This document shows positions 46,450 through 59,035 of a stretch of 64,000 bases of DNA, piece after piece (within the stretch, counting starts at the first letter, position 1; each line of letters begins with the position of its first letter). Location of the stretch: NCBI GenBank assembly GCA_022702545.1, contig JAHRBC010000001.1, forward strand, positions 9,362,001 to 9,426,000, in the 5' to 3' direction. The translations under genes were made by a program, and so were the position numbers. The notes under the pieces are model-generated. The model was not told where the DNA came from, made no database searches, and was given only the letters and a program-made list of their open reading frames with translations. The DNA is from Phycomyces nitens (lineage: Eukaryota; Mucoromycota; Mucoromycetes; Mucorales; Phycomycetaceae).

Positions 46450-47691
46450 TGCAGCGGAAATAGAGTCGGAGACAATAAAAAAACATTTCAGAGCAAGACA
46501 GGGCAGGACAATAAATAAAGGAAAAAGGACTATGCACCAGCAAAAAACCGCACTTGAGAATGAAACAGATAGAGTTGCTGAAAGAGGTTGGAGATTTCAC
46601 AGTATATAGGTCTTGACCAGTATATTGAGATTTCTTTAAGAGTCAAGGCCAAATTACTTAATAATTAAAAGTGTTTTTTGACGATGTTGACAATGTTGAG
46701 ATGAGCTGAGATGCTGGAATCGCGAGATTGTCAGACAGATGTCGAAAAAAAAGTATATTGTTAATATCGCAGGAGGATGTTTCTTACACCAAAGGACATA
46801 TCTTGAAGAGGTTGTTATTTTGTATTAAAGGTGCTCTTTATCTTTGTTTTATAAAATGTAAAAAAGGAAATTATCTTAATGTTGTCGGTGCGACGGAACT
46901 TGAAAATGAAGAAAGAGTAAAAACATAGCAACAAAACTAAGACAATTAGTGTAGAACTAATAACGTCAGTAGAAAGAGGAAAAGATTTAGTAGACCTTTG
47001 CAAATGATAAAACAATGATGTAAAACATAGGATAGAAACAATATAAAAGTAAGACAAATAACTTGAAATAAAGGACATCAATCAACTACAGTCTCAAATC
47101 TCACATACTGTTTCTGCCCCAAAACCCTTATAATCACACTTTCATCGAACACCTGGTTAGTCCTAATTGAATCCCCTCCCGTGTGACAAGAAGACTAACC
47201 AGCGCATTCACAATGTAGTAAATTAATTAATTATTATGATAGGTGAGGTATATGGTTTGTTAGTATCTTTTAAGGGAAATAAGAATACTGTGAGGGTATA
47301 ATTCCTCAGAAAAAATTAAAATAATCAGCCAATCAGAAAAATAGGTGATCTATTGGCTCAGACTATGGAAAAATTTCTAAATATGGGAAAACTGACTTTT
47401 TTAGAAAAAATGATGAAAATACCAAAAATTAATACTGGCACCTGCAGGGCAGCCAAAAAAATAGTGTTTTTCTCAAGTTGCATAATTGTTGATACATTTT
47501 ATACTCTATAGGAGCTAATGCTGGTATATATTACTTTGTAAAATCCAAATAAAATCCTGTTAGATATGTACATTTCTTTAGAAACAATTATTTTTATATG
47601 TAATCAATTCTATATCCATGTTTATCTGATATACTTTAAGATGTAAATATTTTATTGTCTTATATGCGATATCTATATATGTGTGTGTGTG
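46450..47691. other. AT-rich spacer between LINE region and Crypton
   Basis: Contains the second copy of the 60 bp block (47243-47302) and a GT microsatellite at about 47680-47691. No gene was recognised. Confidence 0.45.
47243..47302. repeat. 60 bp block, copy 2 of 2
   Basis: gtgaggtatatggtttgttagt..., direct repeat of 45936-45995 about 1.3 kb away with unrelated flanks on both sides. Confidence 0.8.
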
Positions 47692-47943
47692 TTATTCTAG
47701 TACTTGAGGGTCATAGCTAACCCATTTCGCCTTTCTTTTACCTTTTGAAACTGATGATTGAGTAAGACTATGACTATTTTGAGCTAGTGTTGGAGCAGAA
47801 GGCACAATGGCAGGGTGATGGATTGGAGGAGCAGAGTATTGGATTGGGGATGGTTGGATAAAGGTAGAAGAAGAAGAAGTGAAATCCCAAGATATGTTGG
47901 TGCTTTCAATGTTGCTCATAGTGTTTGGAGTATTGGTAGCCAT
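47692..47943 (-). CDS. Small Ser/Pro-rich frame downstream of the Crypton integrase
   Basis: 84-codon frame beginning 7 bp after the integrase stop: MATNTPNTMSNIESTNISWD, Ser/Pro-rich middle and a basic end GKRKAKWVSYDPQVLE. Either a second small protein of the Crypton or its C-terminus after a frameshift. No family signature. Confidence 0.4.
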   Translation of the reverse strand: MATNTPNTMSNIESTNISWDFTSSSSTFIQPSPIQYSAPPIHHPAIVPSAPTLAQNSHSLTQSSVSKGKRKAKWVSYDPQVLE

Positions 47944-47949
47944 CAATAA

Positions 47950-50428
47950 TTAAACTTGAGAATTGAGGCACTGTTGATTAACAAGTAAGACCTGCTGGTT
48001 TCTTGCAACTTGCTGCAACTGTTGGCTCAACCCAACCAAAATAGATTCTACCCAAGAGCTATCCTGATTCTGGTTGTGAAAATGATTTTCAACTCTGGCA
48101 AACTGACGAGTACTCTGCTGTTGTATGCTTGTCATTTGATGGGTTATTTCACCTAACCGAGTTGAAACCTCTTTGTGTGAATTGACAATGTTTGGGACAA
48201 GACATTCATACTCTTGGAGTCTGTTAATTGATGGTGTAGTGATGGCTTTTACAATGTTGTCTTGAAAAATCTTGAATTCTGCACTGAGAAAAGGATTGGT
48301 GCCTAACCCATTTCTCTTGACGTTCATGTTGACAATGCTGTTTTCTTTCTTCAGGTATATGTATACTGCAGAGTCTTGCAAAATTACTCTTCTACACCGG
48401 ATCAAGAGCCTCAAAAATCCTCGTTTGGCAGTGTTGGTGCTTCTTTGTACTGCCAAGTGCTTCTTCTTGATCTGCTTGATCCTCTGCTGAACTATCCTTC
48501 CATCTTCTTCTATGAACTCAGCTTGATCATCTGCATCCTCATCTTCGTTAGTAACATTTTCATCTTTGTTCTCATCTACTTCTTTCATCTCCTTGTCACA
48601 GAATTTTTTCCACGCAGCATTGTTACATCCAAAGTGATCTTCAATCCAAGGAAAAATTGTTTGTTGAAGCTCAAGAGAAGGTGAGATACTGTTTCTTGGC
48701 AAGTTGAATGGCTTGTCCCAAAACCCTGCCATGCCTTGAGCAAACTGGGACGGACGTTTACTAAGGTAGTGAGTCTCCAAACGGCCAAGGCAATCCTTCC
48801 ACCCTCCTCCTCTTTTGATAAAATTGTACGGGATTCCAAGTGCTTCAGCTTCAATAGCACCAGCATGGCGCCCACCATGCATAACTCTTGTAGTAAATAT
48901 GTCATGCTTGGCTAATGCACTTTTTGCTGTCTTATATTGCTGTGCTCCACTAAGACTCTTCTCAGGGTCATCTTGTCCTCTCAGGACCTTCCAGTTGTGC
49001 CACCTTTCTTCACCCAAGAAGTTGGCATCATCCTTTTTTATAAAAGAATCATTAGATATATGTATTGACAAACAGCAATCATTTTAATTTGTCAACATAC
49101 CTGGATCAAGCGAAACATGAAAAAAGCAAAGGCACCAACAGGACAATGAAATAAGTTCTCATGGCGTATGGCACAAGCAAACTTCACTTTGCCTTCTTTC
49201 AGCGTTTTGCCTTTGTCTAGGCAAAAAACTAGAGCTACTGCTTGTTGGGCTCCCCTATGCTGCTTCTTTGGGATTATCATGCAAAAACAATCCGAGAAGT
49301 TGAGATTTCTGAGATCCTGGTCTCGAAGGAGCATGTGGTGACGAGTAGAGATTGAGAAGATCTCTCATAAATTGGCCTTGTTGGTGGATATCCAAAGAGA
49401 CTTAAGGATCTTAATCAATTGGCCGGATTTATATGAGTCCCTGATCACACAATGAGCAGCTCTGTCTGCATTTGTCTGAACTTGGTCATAGACAAGGTTT
49501 TGTTCATATTCCTTTAACAGGTCAATGAGTTCTTTTGTTTTTTTTTGGTGATGGCCAAATGATTTGTCGAGTTTCTTGCTGGTAACTGTGCAGATACATC
49601 AATGCTTTCTTGTACTGGTTGACAGACTCAAAACTCAAAGGCACTTCCAGGATTTTGGATTTTCCATCTTTACTGATGGGAGCAGTCTCTGTTACTACAA
49701 GCCAAATGTAATCCAGGATTAATTAAATATATAATTTACAATTGACTAAATGTTATATCCAGATCTAATTATTTCTTACATTGAGGTAAAGTTGTGGAAG
49801 TTGTTGGTTCATCTTCTATCCTTAGATAGATTTGGGTTCTAACATCCAAGCTGATTGAGATGTTCTTTTTATATGTTTGCTTAAAGACGAATTTGGTGAA
49901 GAAAGCAACCACTAGCTCAGTAGGACCCACAGTATAAGGGTATTCGGAATCAATATTAAATCTATGTTTGTTGGCATCGCAGAATCCCTATAATACATGA
50001 AGTAAAATACATGTAATATTAATAACAAAACTATAATAATATATTAAAAAATCAAAATGACAAAATACCTTCCAGTGTGCCAAGGGCTGTCTATAGGCCA
50101 ATGCAGTACTTGGGTGCACTTTTCTCATTAATGCCTCAACTACATAGTCCAACTCATTGAGATCTCTTGAAGCCATGGTACAGAAAGAGGTGTTGTTAGA
50201 TACAACAGTTCTGGGATCAACGACATTAGATGCCATGGCACTCTCAATCTGGACATTCTTTCTTAGACGGCCTCAGCTGTGCTTTGCTGGCTGCGTCTCA
50301 GTAGAGGCCACCCTTTGGATAGGTAGCACTGCTGGTTGCAGCTCTTTTTCTTCACCGGTTCTTTCATTGACAGAACGTCTGACCATACGTCTTTTAGAGG
50401 CATTGATAGTAGGGAGTTTGGGTTGCAT
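47950..50428 (-). mobile_element. Crypton-type tyrosine recombinase transposon
   Basis: Start at 50428 (MQPKLPTINASKRRMVRR). The core-binding part is STALAYRQPLAHWK, then, after an intron at 49988-50068, GFCDANKHRFNIDSEYPYTV. Another intron (GTAAGA...TTGTAG) lies at about 49700-49785. The catalytic part shows MLLRDQDLRNLNFSDC, IRHENLFHCPVGAFAFFMFR (catalytic Arg), KHDIFTTRVMHGGRHAGAIE (HxxR), GGGWKD and LETHYLSKRPSQFAQGMAGF (nucleophile Tyr), then PFNLPRNSISPSLELQQTIF with PWIE, the Crypton/GCR1-like tail. A Gln-rich coiled coil ends at 47950. Damage: in-frame TGA at 50273 and 49365, and one extra A in an A9 run near 49550. All catalytic residues are intact. Cryptons cut and paste without inverted repeats, and I see none. 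Confidence 0.85.
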
Positions 50429-50923
50429 GCTGAGTATTTATTATCAGGTAGAGAGTTTGGGAAGTGTTTAAATAAAGATGTTGTTTGGATGGTTTTTTTA
50501 TGAGCAAGATCTAGGGTTATTTATATGAATAATGCTAGATAATGTTTGTAAAGATAATTATAATGATTGGTTCTAGGAGGGGTCTTTACAAGGATATAAA
50601 ATCATGAATACTATTGGTTTGCATGAAAATAGCCAGATATGATCTTGATTGGTTAACCAGAATTATCAATTAGATGTTCTTTACAGTTTTTATAAGAGAA
50701 AAGTGTTTTTTTTGTTGATAAATAGTATTGTCAATGAAGCAGTATTTGAGAAATAAAAAAAATATATTAACTGGTATTCATAACTCAAAAAGTTAATTAT
50801 ACTAAAAACTTCCCCTTTATTTCATAGTATTCAAATATCCTTCTCAGTATTATTAACTTTTTTACTCCCATATTAGGAAATTTCGGAGATGAAATAGAGG
50901 GCTTTCATTGGACAATCGATTTT

Positions 50924-53900
50924 TTATATACTAAAAAAAGAAAAAAAATATTTGATACTGTGGTAGTTGGTTGGAGAAAATTGTGGCCTACAAATGTCAA
51001 CACTTTCATGTTCTCTTGTATGCTTGGAATCAAAGACAAACCAGTGAATGTATGCAAAAACATGTTGCTTATTGTGATGATGATTTAGTCGGCCATGAGA
51101 CATAGGGGGCATAGACTGGGAATGGACAAACATATATTGAATCTCGCCTGTGTATGCAGTCGGATTTTCGTCATCATTTCCAGAGAACAGAGCTTGAACA
51201 TAAGAACCATGACTGACAGTACCCTTCTTGCCTTTGTATGACTGGCCAAGGAGATCGATAGACACGATCTTGCATATTTGGTTGTCAACAAAATATGGCG
51301 AAGATGAGGCATGTCGGTAATCCACTAAATCTGGCTTTGCATATACAAGCTTATAGTGTTCCAAGAGATAGGGATATTCAAGGTCGTTCATTGATTCATA
51401 TGGTTTCATAGAGAGTGGCAACGCAGAAGGAGGGAGAGGTTCGTTGCCTTTGATAGAGAGTGGATTCATAGAGGCTTGCATAAATGCTCTCAACCGGAAA
51501 GGGCCTTGAGACATGGCATAGGAGGGGGCATAGGAGGAGGCATGGGAGGAGGCATGGGATGGGGTATAGGATGGGGCATAGGAGGAGGAGGTAAGCTTGG
51601 ACATAAAGGGGCGGAAGGGGGTTTGACTGGGACATTGAAGAACAGAAGATACATAATCGCCCTTGTATGCATCATTAATAAAGTTCTTCATGTAGGTGGA
51701 CTCAAAGCCGTCTCGTCTGTTGGTCTTGATGTTTTTTAACAATCCATTGTATCTCTCAAATGAAAACAGCCAATAACCATACACTGGTCCAAAATCACGA
51801 ATAATGGTATGAAGATGAAGGTGTAGGTGCATGTTACAAGTGAGAAGATTCGCAGGATATAGGGACTGACATTTTCAACCGAATGTTTCCAGGAAATTGT
51901 GGGCATCAGTTGCCTCAGAAAACGAGATTGCTGGCTTGACCAAAAGGCGGCAGGCATCAACGAAGCTGATCCAGTTGTTGAAGTTGTCAGAAAGGAGCAC
52001 ACCTTTCAACAGGACTGGAGAGTATACGAGGACCCAGGACTTCCACTCGTCTGCTTTCATGTAGGAAAAGCCTTTTCTGATCTTGCCTTTGAGGACAGCA
52101 TAATTGGCCGGCAGAACCATAGACTTGGCAGTCTTTTGCATGGCAGCAAGATCACAGTCTGTGATCAGGCCATCGTCAATCCACCTCTTGACCATTCGCT
52201 TGGCCATACCCAAGAAGAGATTGTGCATGGGATCAATGATTGTGCAGCAAACAACGTCAAAGTATCCAAGGCGATGCAACTGGGACCATTGAACGCCATT
52301 TTCGATTTCCAGCTGATGCCTTTCTGAGCGCATACTGGCACTCTTCCATACCTCAGCATGCAACCGATTTTTGACACCACTGCAAAGGGACCACTGTGCA
52401 GAGTCGAAGCCACGAAAGTCAATGCTGTTTGTTCTGTCCAAACGAGAGAAACTACGACTACACTTGAAGCATGCATGGGTGCTGTTGTGGGAAGTAAACC
52501 CACTCGTCTTTCTGGCAGCTGGAATGTTGCACGCCACCATAAACAACGCAGCACGGATGGTAACACCTGATGAACACTCGGCAGTTTGCATCTTCACACC
52601 AAGGTACAGCTCTTCCAAATCGTCCACCAATGGCTTGAGATAGTGGTTGATCTTGTCAGATTTTGGTTCCTTGGGCCCAGGCATAAGTCCAACAAGAATG
52701 ATGTTCTCTGCCTTGAATTGCTCAGCCCTAGGAAGATTGTTGACAGCCAAGTAGATCGCACCACAGGAATAGGTCACCCCATCGAACGGCTGGAACCAGT
52801 CAACGTTCAATGTCAGCATGAGAGAACGTGGGTCTTGGATGAAAGAAACACCATTCGAGTCCTTGAGCTCCTTCCACATGGTGCCATTGTACACATCACA
52901 CATTGTGTCTTTGACCTTCAGCTCCTTGTTCCAATGGCAGATTCTTGCTTCGAAATCTGGGCGGAGGAAAAACACTCTCAACGCCTGCTTGACAGAATGG
53001 TAGTTGTATTGGCGTCTGGCTACCAAAGCACCTGATGATGACACCTTCATCAACTGGGAATCACAAGAGGAACGTGCTCCTGGCTTCTGGAAATCGCACC
53101 AAAGGGGAACAGACCCAGCTTCCTCGTACACCTTGTGACAATCCTGGCACACAACAGATTTCCTTATTCCTTGGGACATGGCTGAAAATCCTGTCATGCG
53201 CTGCAGACCAAGCAGGCTTGTGGGCAGTTGGAAATCTTGATCATAGATTGTCAAGAGCTTGTTGACAAACTCAATCAAGACAACGGCGCCCTTGTCAACC
53301 ACATAACGGGATGCAAACAGGACAACAGAAATGACGATGAACCTGTGCACTGGGTTTTCAGGCATTTGGGCGGAGGCAAAAGGATCTATTTTAAAATGGA
53401 AAATATTAACACCCAATTTTTTAGGCTTTTTCTCTATTTAACACTGACCTTCACCATCCAACTCCTCAACTTCGATCTCTTCCAAATCGCCCTCGTCGTC
53501 ATCATCACCACCGTTCATCTCATTCTCATCAGCATCAGCATCAGCATCAGCATCAGCATCGGCATCAGCATCGGCATTAATCTCATTGTCAGCACCAATT
53601 TCGCCATGATCGGCAAAAGGATTGGCTTCCAAAAACGGCGAGTTCTCCTGATCACCAAGTATATCTGAGGACCCAACTTTATAGAACAAGGTAGCCAGAT
53701 ATAGAATATAGTAGTTATTTAGTTTCTGTTGCTATGCCAATAAATAATCCTTACGTTCAAAATCAACATCTATCATATTGCATTGAGAGGAGATTTCTAG
53801 TAAAATATATTATGATACAATTCATAGAGTTTTTACAAAAGTAACTTGCTGTTTTTACAATTTTCAAGACACTCTAATCTTGCTCTCTTTTCATGACGTT

Positions 53901-53997
53901 GAGCAGTCAGTTTCTGGACAAGACTGTAACCATTCTTGCTTGTACTGCATCTAGGGCAAAAGCACTTCTCATTGTAGACATTGGAAGTAGAAGACAT
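50924..53997 (-). mobile_element. CACTA/Plavaka-type transposase, copy A
   Basis: Start at 53997: MSSTSNVYNEKCFCPRCSTS, a short Cys-pair head with H further on (C-x-C-x-x-C...RH). After an acidic exon (LGSSDILGDQENSP, then an (Ala-Asp)n run at 53528-53575) comes FVNKLLTIYDQDFQLPTSLL, CQDCHKVYEEAG (zinc-binding), LMLTLNVDWFQPFDGVTYSC (first catalytic Asp region), INNLPR-type AVNNLPRAEQFKAENIILVG and LMPGPKEPKSDKIN, IPAARKTSGFTSHNSTHACF with KCSR, CTIIDPMHNLFLGMAKRMVK, and, after a TGA at 51875, DFGPVYGYWLFSFERYNGLL (Glu). This is the Tnp2-like (CACTA/EnSpm, fungal Plavaka) order. Its C-terminus is longer than copy B's. Only one nonsense mutation was found. Confidence 0.8.
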
Positions 53998-54198
53998 GGT
54001 ATTTGTGTATTGAAGTTTAAACAAAAAGGAAACAAGTGTTACATATGCTTTATTTGCTATGGTTTTATAAGAGTATAAAAATATTATCTCCTGTTCTTTA
54101 TATCCAAGCCAATTAAATATAATAAAACAATATTTTCAAGGTGATCACAAAAAACATGTTGAGTTGCAAAATTGCCTCAGCTTTCTCCACGTTCTCAG

Positions 54199-56799
54199 TT
54201 AACTGTGCACAGTAGAACAGCCCACCATTTTCCCAGTGGGCAGGGCTTCACTTCCAGTGACATTAAACCATGGATTGGTGGCAGCTTGGAGGAACATGTT
54301 GAGATTGAATTGCATATATGGAGGGTGGCCATACTCAGAGTTCACCAAGGATCTTACAGGCGTCGGTGCTATTTGAGCAACTTCTTGGAGAAATTCTACC
54401 ATGGGTGGTGAAAGTTTGGCAGAATAGAACTGAAGAAAGTTGCTGATGAATCCCTTTTCCAAGAAGACCTTCATGAAAGTGACCTCAAATCCATTGCGGC
54501 GATTTGTCTTGATATTCTTGAGCTTGCCATTATATCGTTCAAAGCTATACAACCAGAATGCATAGACAGGGCCAAAGTCAAGCATGGACTCACGTAAATG
54601 CATATGCAAATGCATGTTTGGTGTGATGCTGACAGTTCCATACAAAATCTCGCACTTTTCACCAAAATTGCCAAGGAGCTGGTGTGCCTCGTCTATACTC
54701 TGAGTCGTGACAGATGGTCCTGTCAATAGACAGCATGCATCAACGAATACTAGCCAGTTATTGTAGTCTGTTTCTGGCAAAGCATTCTCCAGGACAACCA
54801 GCGAATACACAAGACACCACAATCGCCACTCGTCTGCCTTCATATATGGGAACCCAGAAGCAATTTTGTTGGACAATACAGCATATCCAGGAGGAACAAG
54901 AATGGAATCTGCCAGATGTTGCATGCGGGCAAGAGTGGTGCTGGGAAAATAACCGAGGTCTCTCCAAATGCTGATCATCCGTTTGGCTGTACCAAGAAAC
55001 AAGTTGTGCATAGGATCTACGATCGTACACCAGACAGGATCAAAGTAGTGTAGGCGATGCAATTCAGAATATTGGGTACCATTGTTTTTCTCCAACTCTG
55101 CCCGTTCGACGTCTGATTCTGCATTGAACCACATTTCGGCATGCACAGCATTGGCTGCCTTTTCTCTTGGTGTCCAATTCTCAACGTCAAACCCAGAGTA
55201 ATCAATCTTGCTCGATCCATCGATCACCGAAAACTGACGTGCACACTTGTGACAAGCGTTGGTGCTTGCATGCCCTGTAAATCCCGCGGTTTTTCTTGCA
55301 GCTGGTATATTGCAGGCAACACACATGAGAGCATCACAAACACGAACACCACCAGGGAACATGGCCGTCTTGATTGTCATTCCAGTGTAAAAGTCAACCA
55401 ACTCGTCAACAAGAGGCTCAAGAAAGTTGTTCATCTGATCGGTCTTTGCTTCCTTTGGCCCTGGCATGACGCCAACAAGAATGATGTTTTCTGGCTTCAT
55501 CCTTTCTTCTCTGGGCAAGTTATTAATCGACAGATATAAAGCACCACTGGCATGAGTATGCCCATCGAATGGCTGAAACCAATCCACGTTCAATGTCAAC
55601 ATGAGGGAATAGTCATCGTCAACAAATGGCATATCATTATCATCGAGCAACTCATTCCACATTGCACCATCATATATGTCAAGGAAGGCGTTCTCCACGG
55701 TCTCTCTTGATCTTCATTGGAACAGCTTGTCCTCAAATCCAGGCTTACAGAGATACTGTGTCAAAGTATTCTTGAGTGAGCTGTATGGGAATACCATGAA
55801 CGGGATTGGATCTCTGGCAGATGGATTGGTGAAAATTGGATTGTTGCAAATTTGGGTATGCGTGCTAGAGTATTTCTTGAAAGTGCATGTTGGCTGATGA
55901 TTGTCTGGCGAGTAGATTGCAAAGCACTTGTTGCAAACGGTGTACTTTACAATGCCTTTGGTCATTACATCAAATCCGGTCATTGCTTTCAAGGCATTGA
56001 CAGTAAGTGGCAGGTCAGCATCCTTCTCAAAGGCAACAAGAAGATGGTGAAAGAATTTGAGCATGGCCAATCCTCCCGTTTGAACCAAGTAGAATGCTTG
56101 GAAGATAACGCCAAAGATAGCCATGAACTGGCTGGTTTGGGACATGTTATGAATCTTCAAGGATCCAACTACAAAGGAAAGTATATGATAAATAACTTGT
56201 ATACAATTAAATATGTTTGTATTTTATGTATACATACTTGAAGCCATCATTTGTTCAAAACCATTGCCGCCATCAATCTCAGTCTCATCTTCATCGCTAG
56301 ATTCATCATTTGAATCGGAATCCTCATTGTCAGCTGCAATGAGTGATGACTCAACATCTGATTCCTCCTCAACGTCAAAAACATCGTCTTCTCTCAAGAA
56401 AGGTATCTGTTGTCCAGTAGTTTCGACTGACATGATAGAAAAGCTGTCTTCATCTATAATAAAATAAAAGTTAGTACCTGTAATTAATAACCAAAATATA
56501 TCGCACTTACAATCAATAAACTCATTAGAAATATCAGGCATTATGATATCTGACTCTTCTTCAACTGTGCTTCTGACATTGGCTGTAATAATTAACAACA
56601 AACATTATTAGATTATGAATAATGATATACAATTTCACTTACAATCATCTCTATCCTTGGGACCAATGCTTGACACATTATCAGAATTCTTATGGCGCAT
56701 GAATGTCTGTGCATTCTGCAATATTCCATTGGCTGTATATTTGGTACAGGCCGAACATTTGCACAGGAGGTTGTATGTTTCGTTTTTAATGTTATTCAT
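54199..56799 (-). mobile_element. CACTA/Plavaka-type transposase, copy B (3' truncated)
   Basis: Start at 56799: MNNIKNETYNLLCKCSACTK, the same Cys-pair head as copy A. An acidic exon follows (SDVESSLIAADNEDSDSNDE), then AIFGVIFQAFYLVQTGGLAM, CNKCFAIYSPDN, an in-frame TGA at 55714 where copy A has Trp (HWNKE), then LTLNVDWFQPFDGHTHASGA, LPREERMKPENIILVGVMPG, PAARKTAGFTGHASTNACHK, CTIVDPMHNLFLGTAKRMIS and DFGPVYAFWLYSFERYNGKL. The frame ends after GSEALPTGK, where copy A continues for more than 100 residues, so its 3' part was lost at the junction with copy A. It is a sister of copy A, same orientation, diverged too far to be a recent duplicate. Confidence 0.8.
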
Positions 56800-57654
56800 A
56801 ATAAAGATTATATGAGCAAGAGGTATTATATTTGGCTCTTTTTTATATGAATCGTATTTCAGAGCGAGACGATATATATTATTAATCCTATTATCAAACA
56901 CACCATTTATTCATCATCGTCTTTTGATATCTGGGCTTTGAATCAATCTCCCTTAATATTTATAAGCATTACAAACCCAATCTCTTACATTCAAAAAAAT
57001 TGGTGGATTACTAATGGTGCCGAAATTATTAATTATCCTTGAATATTATTTTTTTATTTTAAAATATTGGTCATTATTATTACGTACACATTGATTCATC
57101 TTAAATATATTGAATGTTTTGTCTATACAATCAATAAAAAAGCAATAACCATAAAAATTGATATAGTTTATAAAAATGAAAAAAAATAATGCCAATTTAA
57201 TTTATTTATTTTGCAAAGTCAATTAAAATGTGTGCTATTTTGCATCAAATATGCAATTTAGAGCTCATATATAAAATAAAATGCGAAATTAGGTCTCATC
57301 ATTAAAAAATTGTCAAAATGATGGAGTTAGAATTCATTTTTAAAAATTCGTAATAATTCAAAATCTCTAATTCTGGCTAATACAACCCTTCTTTTGCAGT
57401 GTATTATGCGTGTATAGCTTATAACAAAGGTTTGTACTATATATGTTTTATAATATTAAATAGCATTAGTTTTAAGTATTTTTCTATAATAATTGTGCGC
57501 AAAATACGGTATGAATTAAATCAAGACATTCTATAATAAAGAATAAACCATTCTTTCAAAAGAATGGTCGTAAAAGAATAGCAGAACCCATTATCAAATA
57601 GAGTACTATAAAAGAGAGGTTATAGTGTATAACGGAAGCATTTTTGATTGGATA
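56800..57654. other. AT-rich 5' region of copy B
   Basis: Low-GC DNA between the transposase start and the subterminal repeats, with no coding frame. Confidence 0.4.
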
Positions 57655-57952
57655 AAAAAAACGGTAGTTATGTTACCAAAACGGTAGTTATCTGCCAATT
57701 ATTTATTAGCAAAAAACGGTAGCTGCTACCAAACTCGCCTTACACAGGGTCATATCTACCATTTTTCCCCACCAAAAAAACGGTAGCAATGTTACCAAAA
57801 CGGTAGTTATCTGCCAATTTTTGCCACTATAAAAACGGTAGCTACTACCAAATTCGCCTTACACAGGGTCATATCTACCGTTTTTCCCCACCAAAAAATT
57901 GGCAGTTATGTTACCAAAACGGTAGATAACTGCTGATTTCTTAGCCATAGTG
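57655..57952 (-). repeat. CACTA terminus and subterminal repeats
   Basis: Read on the minus strand the element begins CACTATGGCTAAGAAATCAG at 57952. Inside it a ~120 bp unit is repeated about 2.5 times: acggtagttatgttaccaaa, then acggtagttatctgccaat, palindromic acggtagctgctacc, then cgccttacacagggtcatat and ctaccgtttttccccacc. Tandem copies of short inverted motifs just inside a CACTA end are typical of this superfamily and bind the transposase. Confidence 0.7.
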
Positions 57953-58059
57953 GAGTGATAGAATAATCGATTTACATACCAGAAACAGAGTTGACAATTA
58001 AGTAGAGGGATGTTACATGATGACCAACAATAGATTCTTATTAAGCGTATAGAACAATA

Positions 58060-59035
58060 TTAGTAAATAGCCAGAATAATATTATGGAAAGAGATAAAGA
58101 CCAAGAAAAGGCATTACCATTATGATAACCAGTCGTAGATGATGAAGGGGCCAGATGGGGTGGACAGTGATGGCAGTGGTCTATAGTAGAATAAGAAACG
58201 TTAAAGGATAAAATAGTTTGACGCGAAAATATTTTTTACCAAGCCACCAATGACGATACCATATAATAGACCATTTGAGTATAGGAGGTCTATAAGTTAA
58301 AAAGAGAGAATCAGAATAGTGTTATGGAAAGCATAAATACTAAGAGACAGTATTACCATTATGATAACAGTTGTAGATGATGGAGGAGCCAGATGGGGTG
58401 ATTGATGGCGGCGGTCTATAGTAGAATAAGAAACATTAAAGGAGAAAATTATTTGACACGATTTTTTACCATGCCACTGATGACCATACCATATAATAGA
58501 CATGTGAGCAGAATATATCTATAAAATAAAAAGAGAGAATAAGAATAATATTATAGAAAAGTATAGACCAAGGAACGGCATTACCATTATGATAACAAGT
58601 TGTAGATGATGGAAGAGATGGACAGGGTGTGATGGGGGTGACCCAAGTAGAATAAACAACGTTGGACAAAAAAAAAGGTTTGACACCAAAAGGTTCTTTT
58701 TTACCATGACACTGATGATGATACCCATATAATAGACTGTGTGAGTGGCGGAGGGCTATAAGAGAAAAAGAGAGGATCAGAATAATATTATAAAAAATAT
58801 AAAGACTAAGAAAAGATATTACCATTATGATTCCAATCGTACATGAAGGAAGAGGTAGATGGGGTGAATGGTGGTGTGATCTACAATAAAATAAGCAACG
58901 TTAGAATAGAAAATTGTTTGACACGAAAAGATTTTTTTAGCCCAATATTGATGATAGAACTATATAATAAGCTGTGTGAGTTGTGGAGGTCTATAAAATA
59001 AAAAAGAGAGTCAGGATAATTTGCGAGATGCTAAA
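58060..59035. repeat. Four-copy tandem repeat, about 240 bp unit
   Basis: Landmarks attaccattatgataac at about 58112, 58352, 58580 and 58818 recur every 228-240 bp. Each unit has gtagatgatggag..ccagatgggg, then ctatagtagaataa, then tttgacacgaaaa, then accatataatagac and a gagagaatcagaataatatt segment. Units differ by many substitutions and small indels. It sits between the CACTA terminus and the 3' side of the LINE. Confidence 0.85.

Noticed and set aside
51476..51739. Gly/Met-rich plus-strand frame
   Set aside because: Antisense of a Ser/Ala/Tyr/Pro repeat in the transposase copy A C-terminal region.
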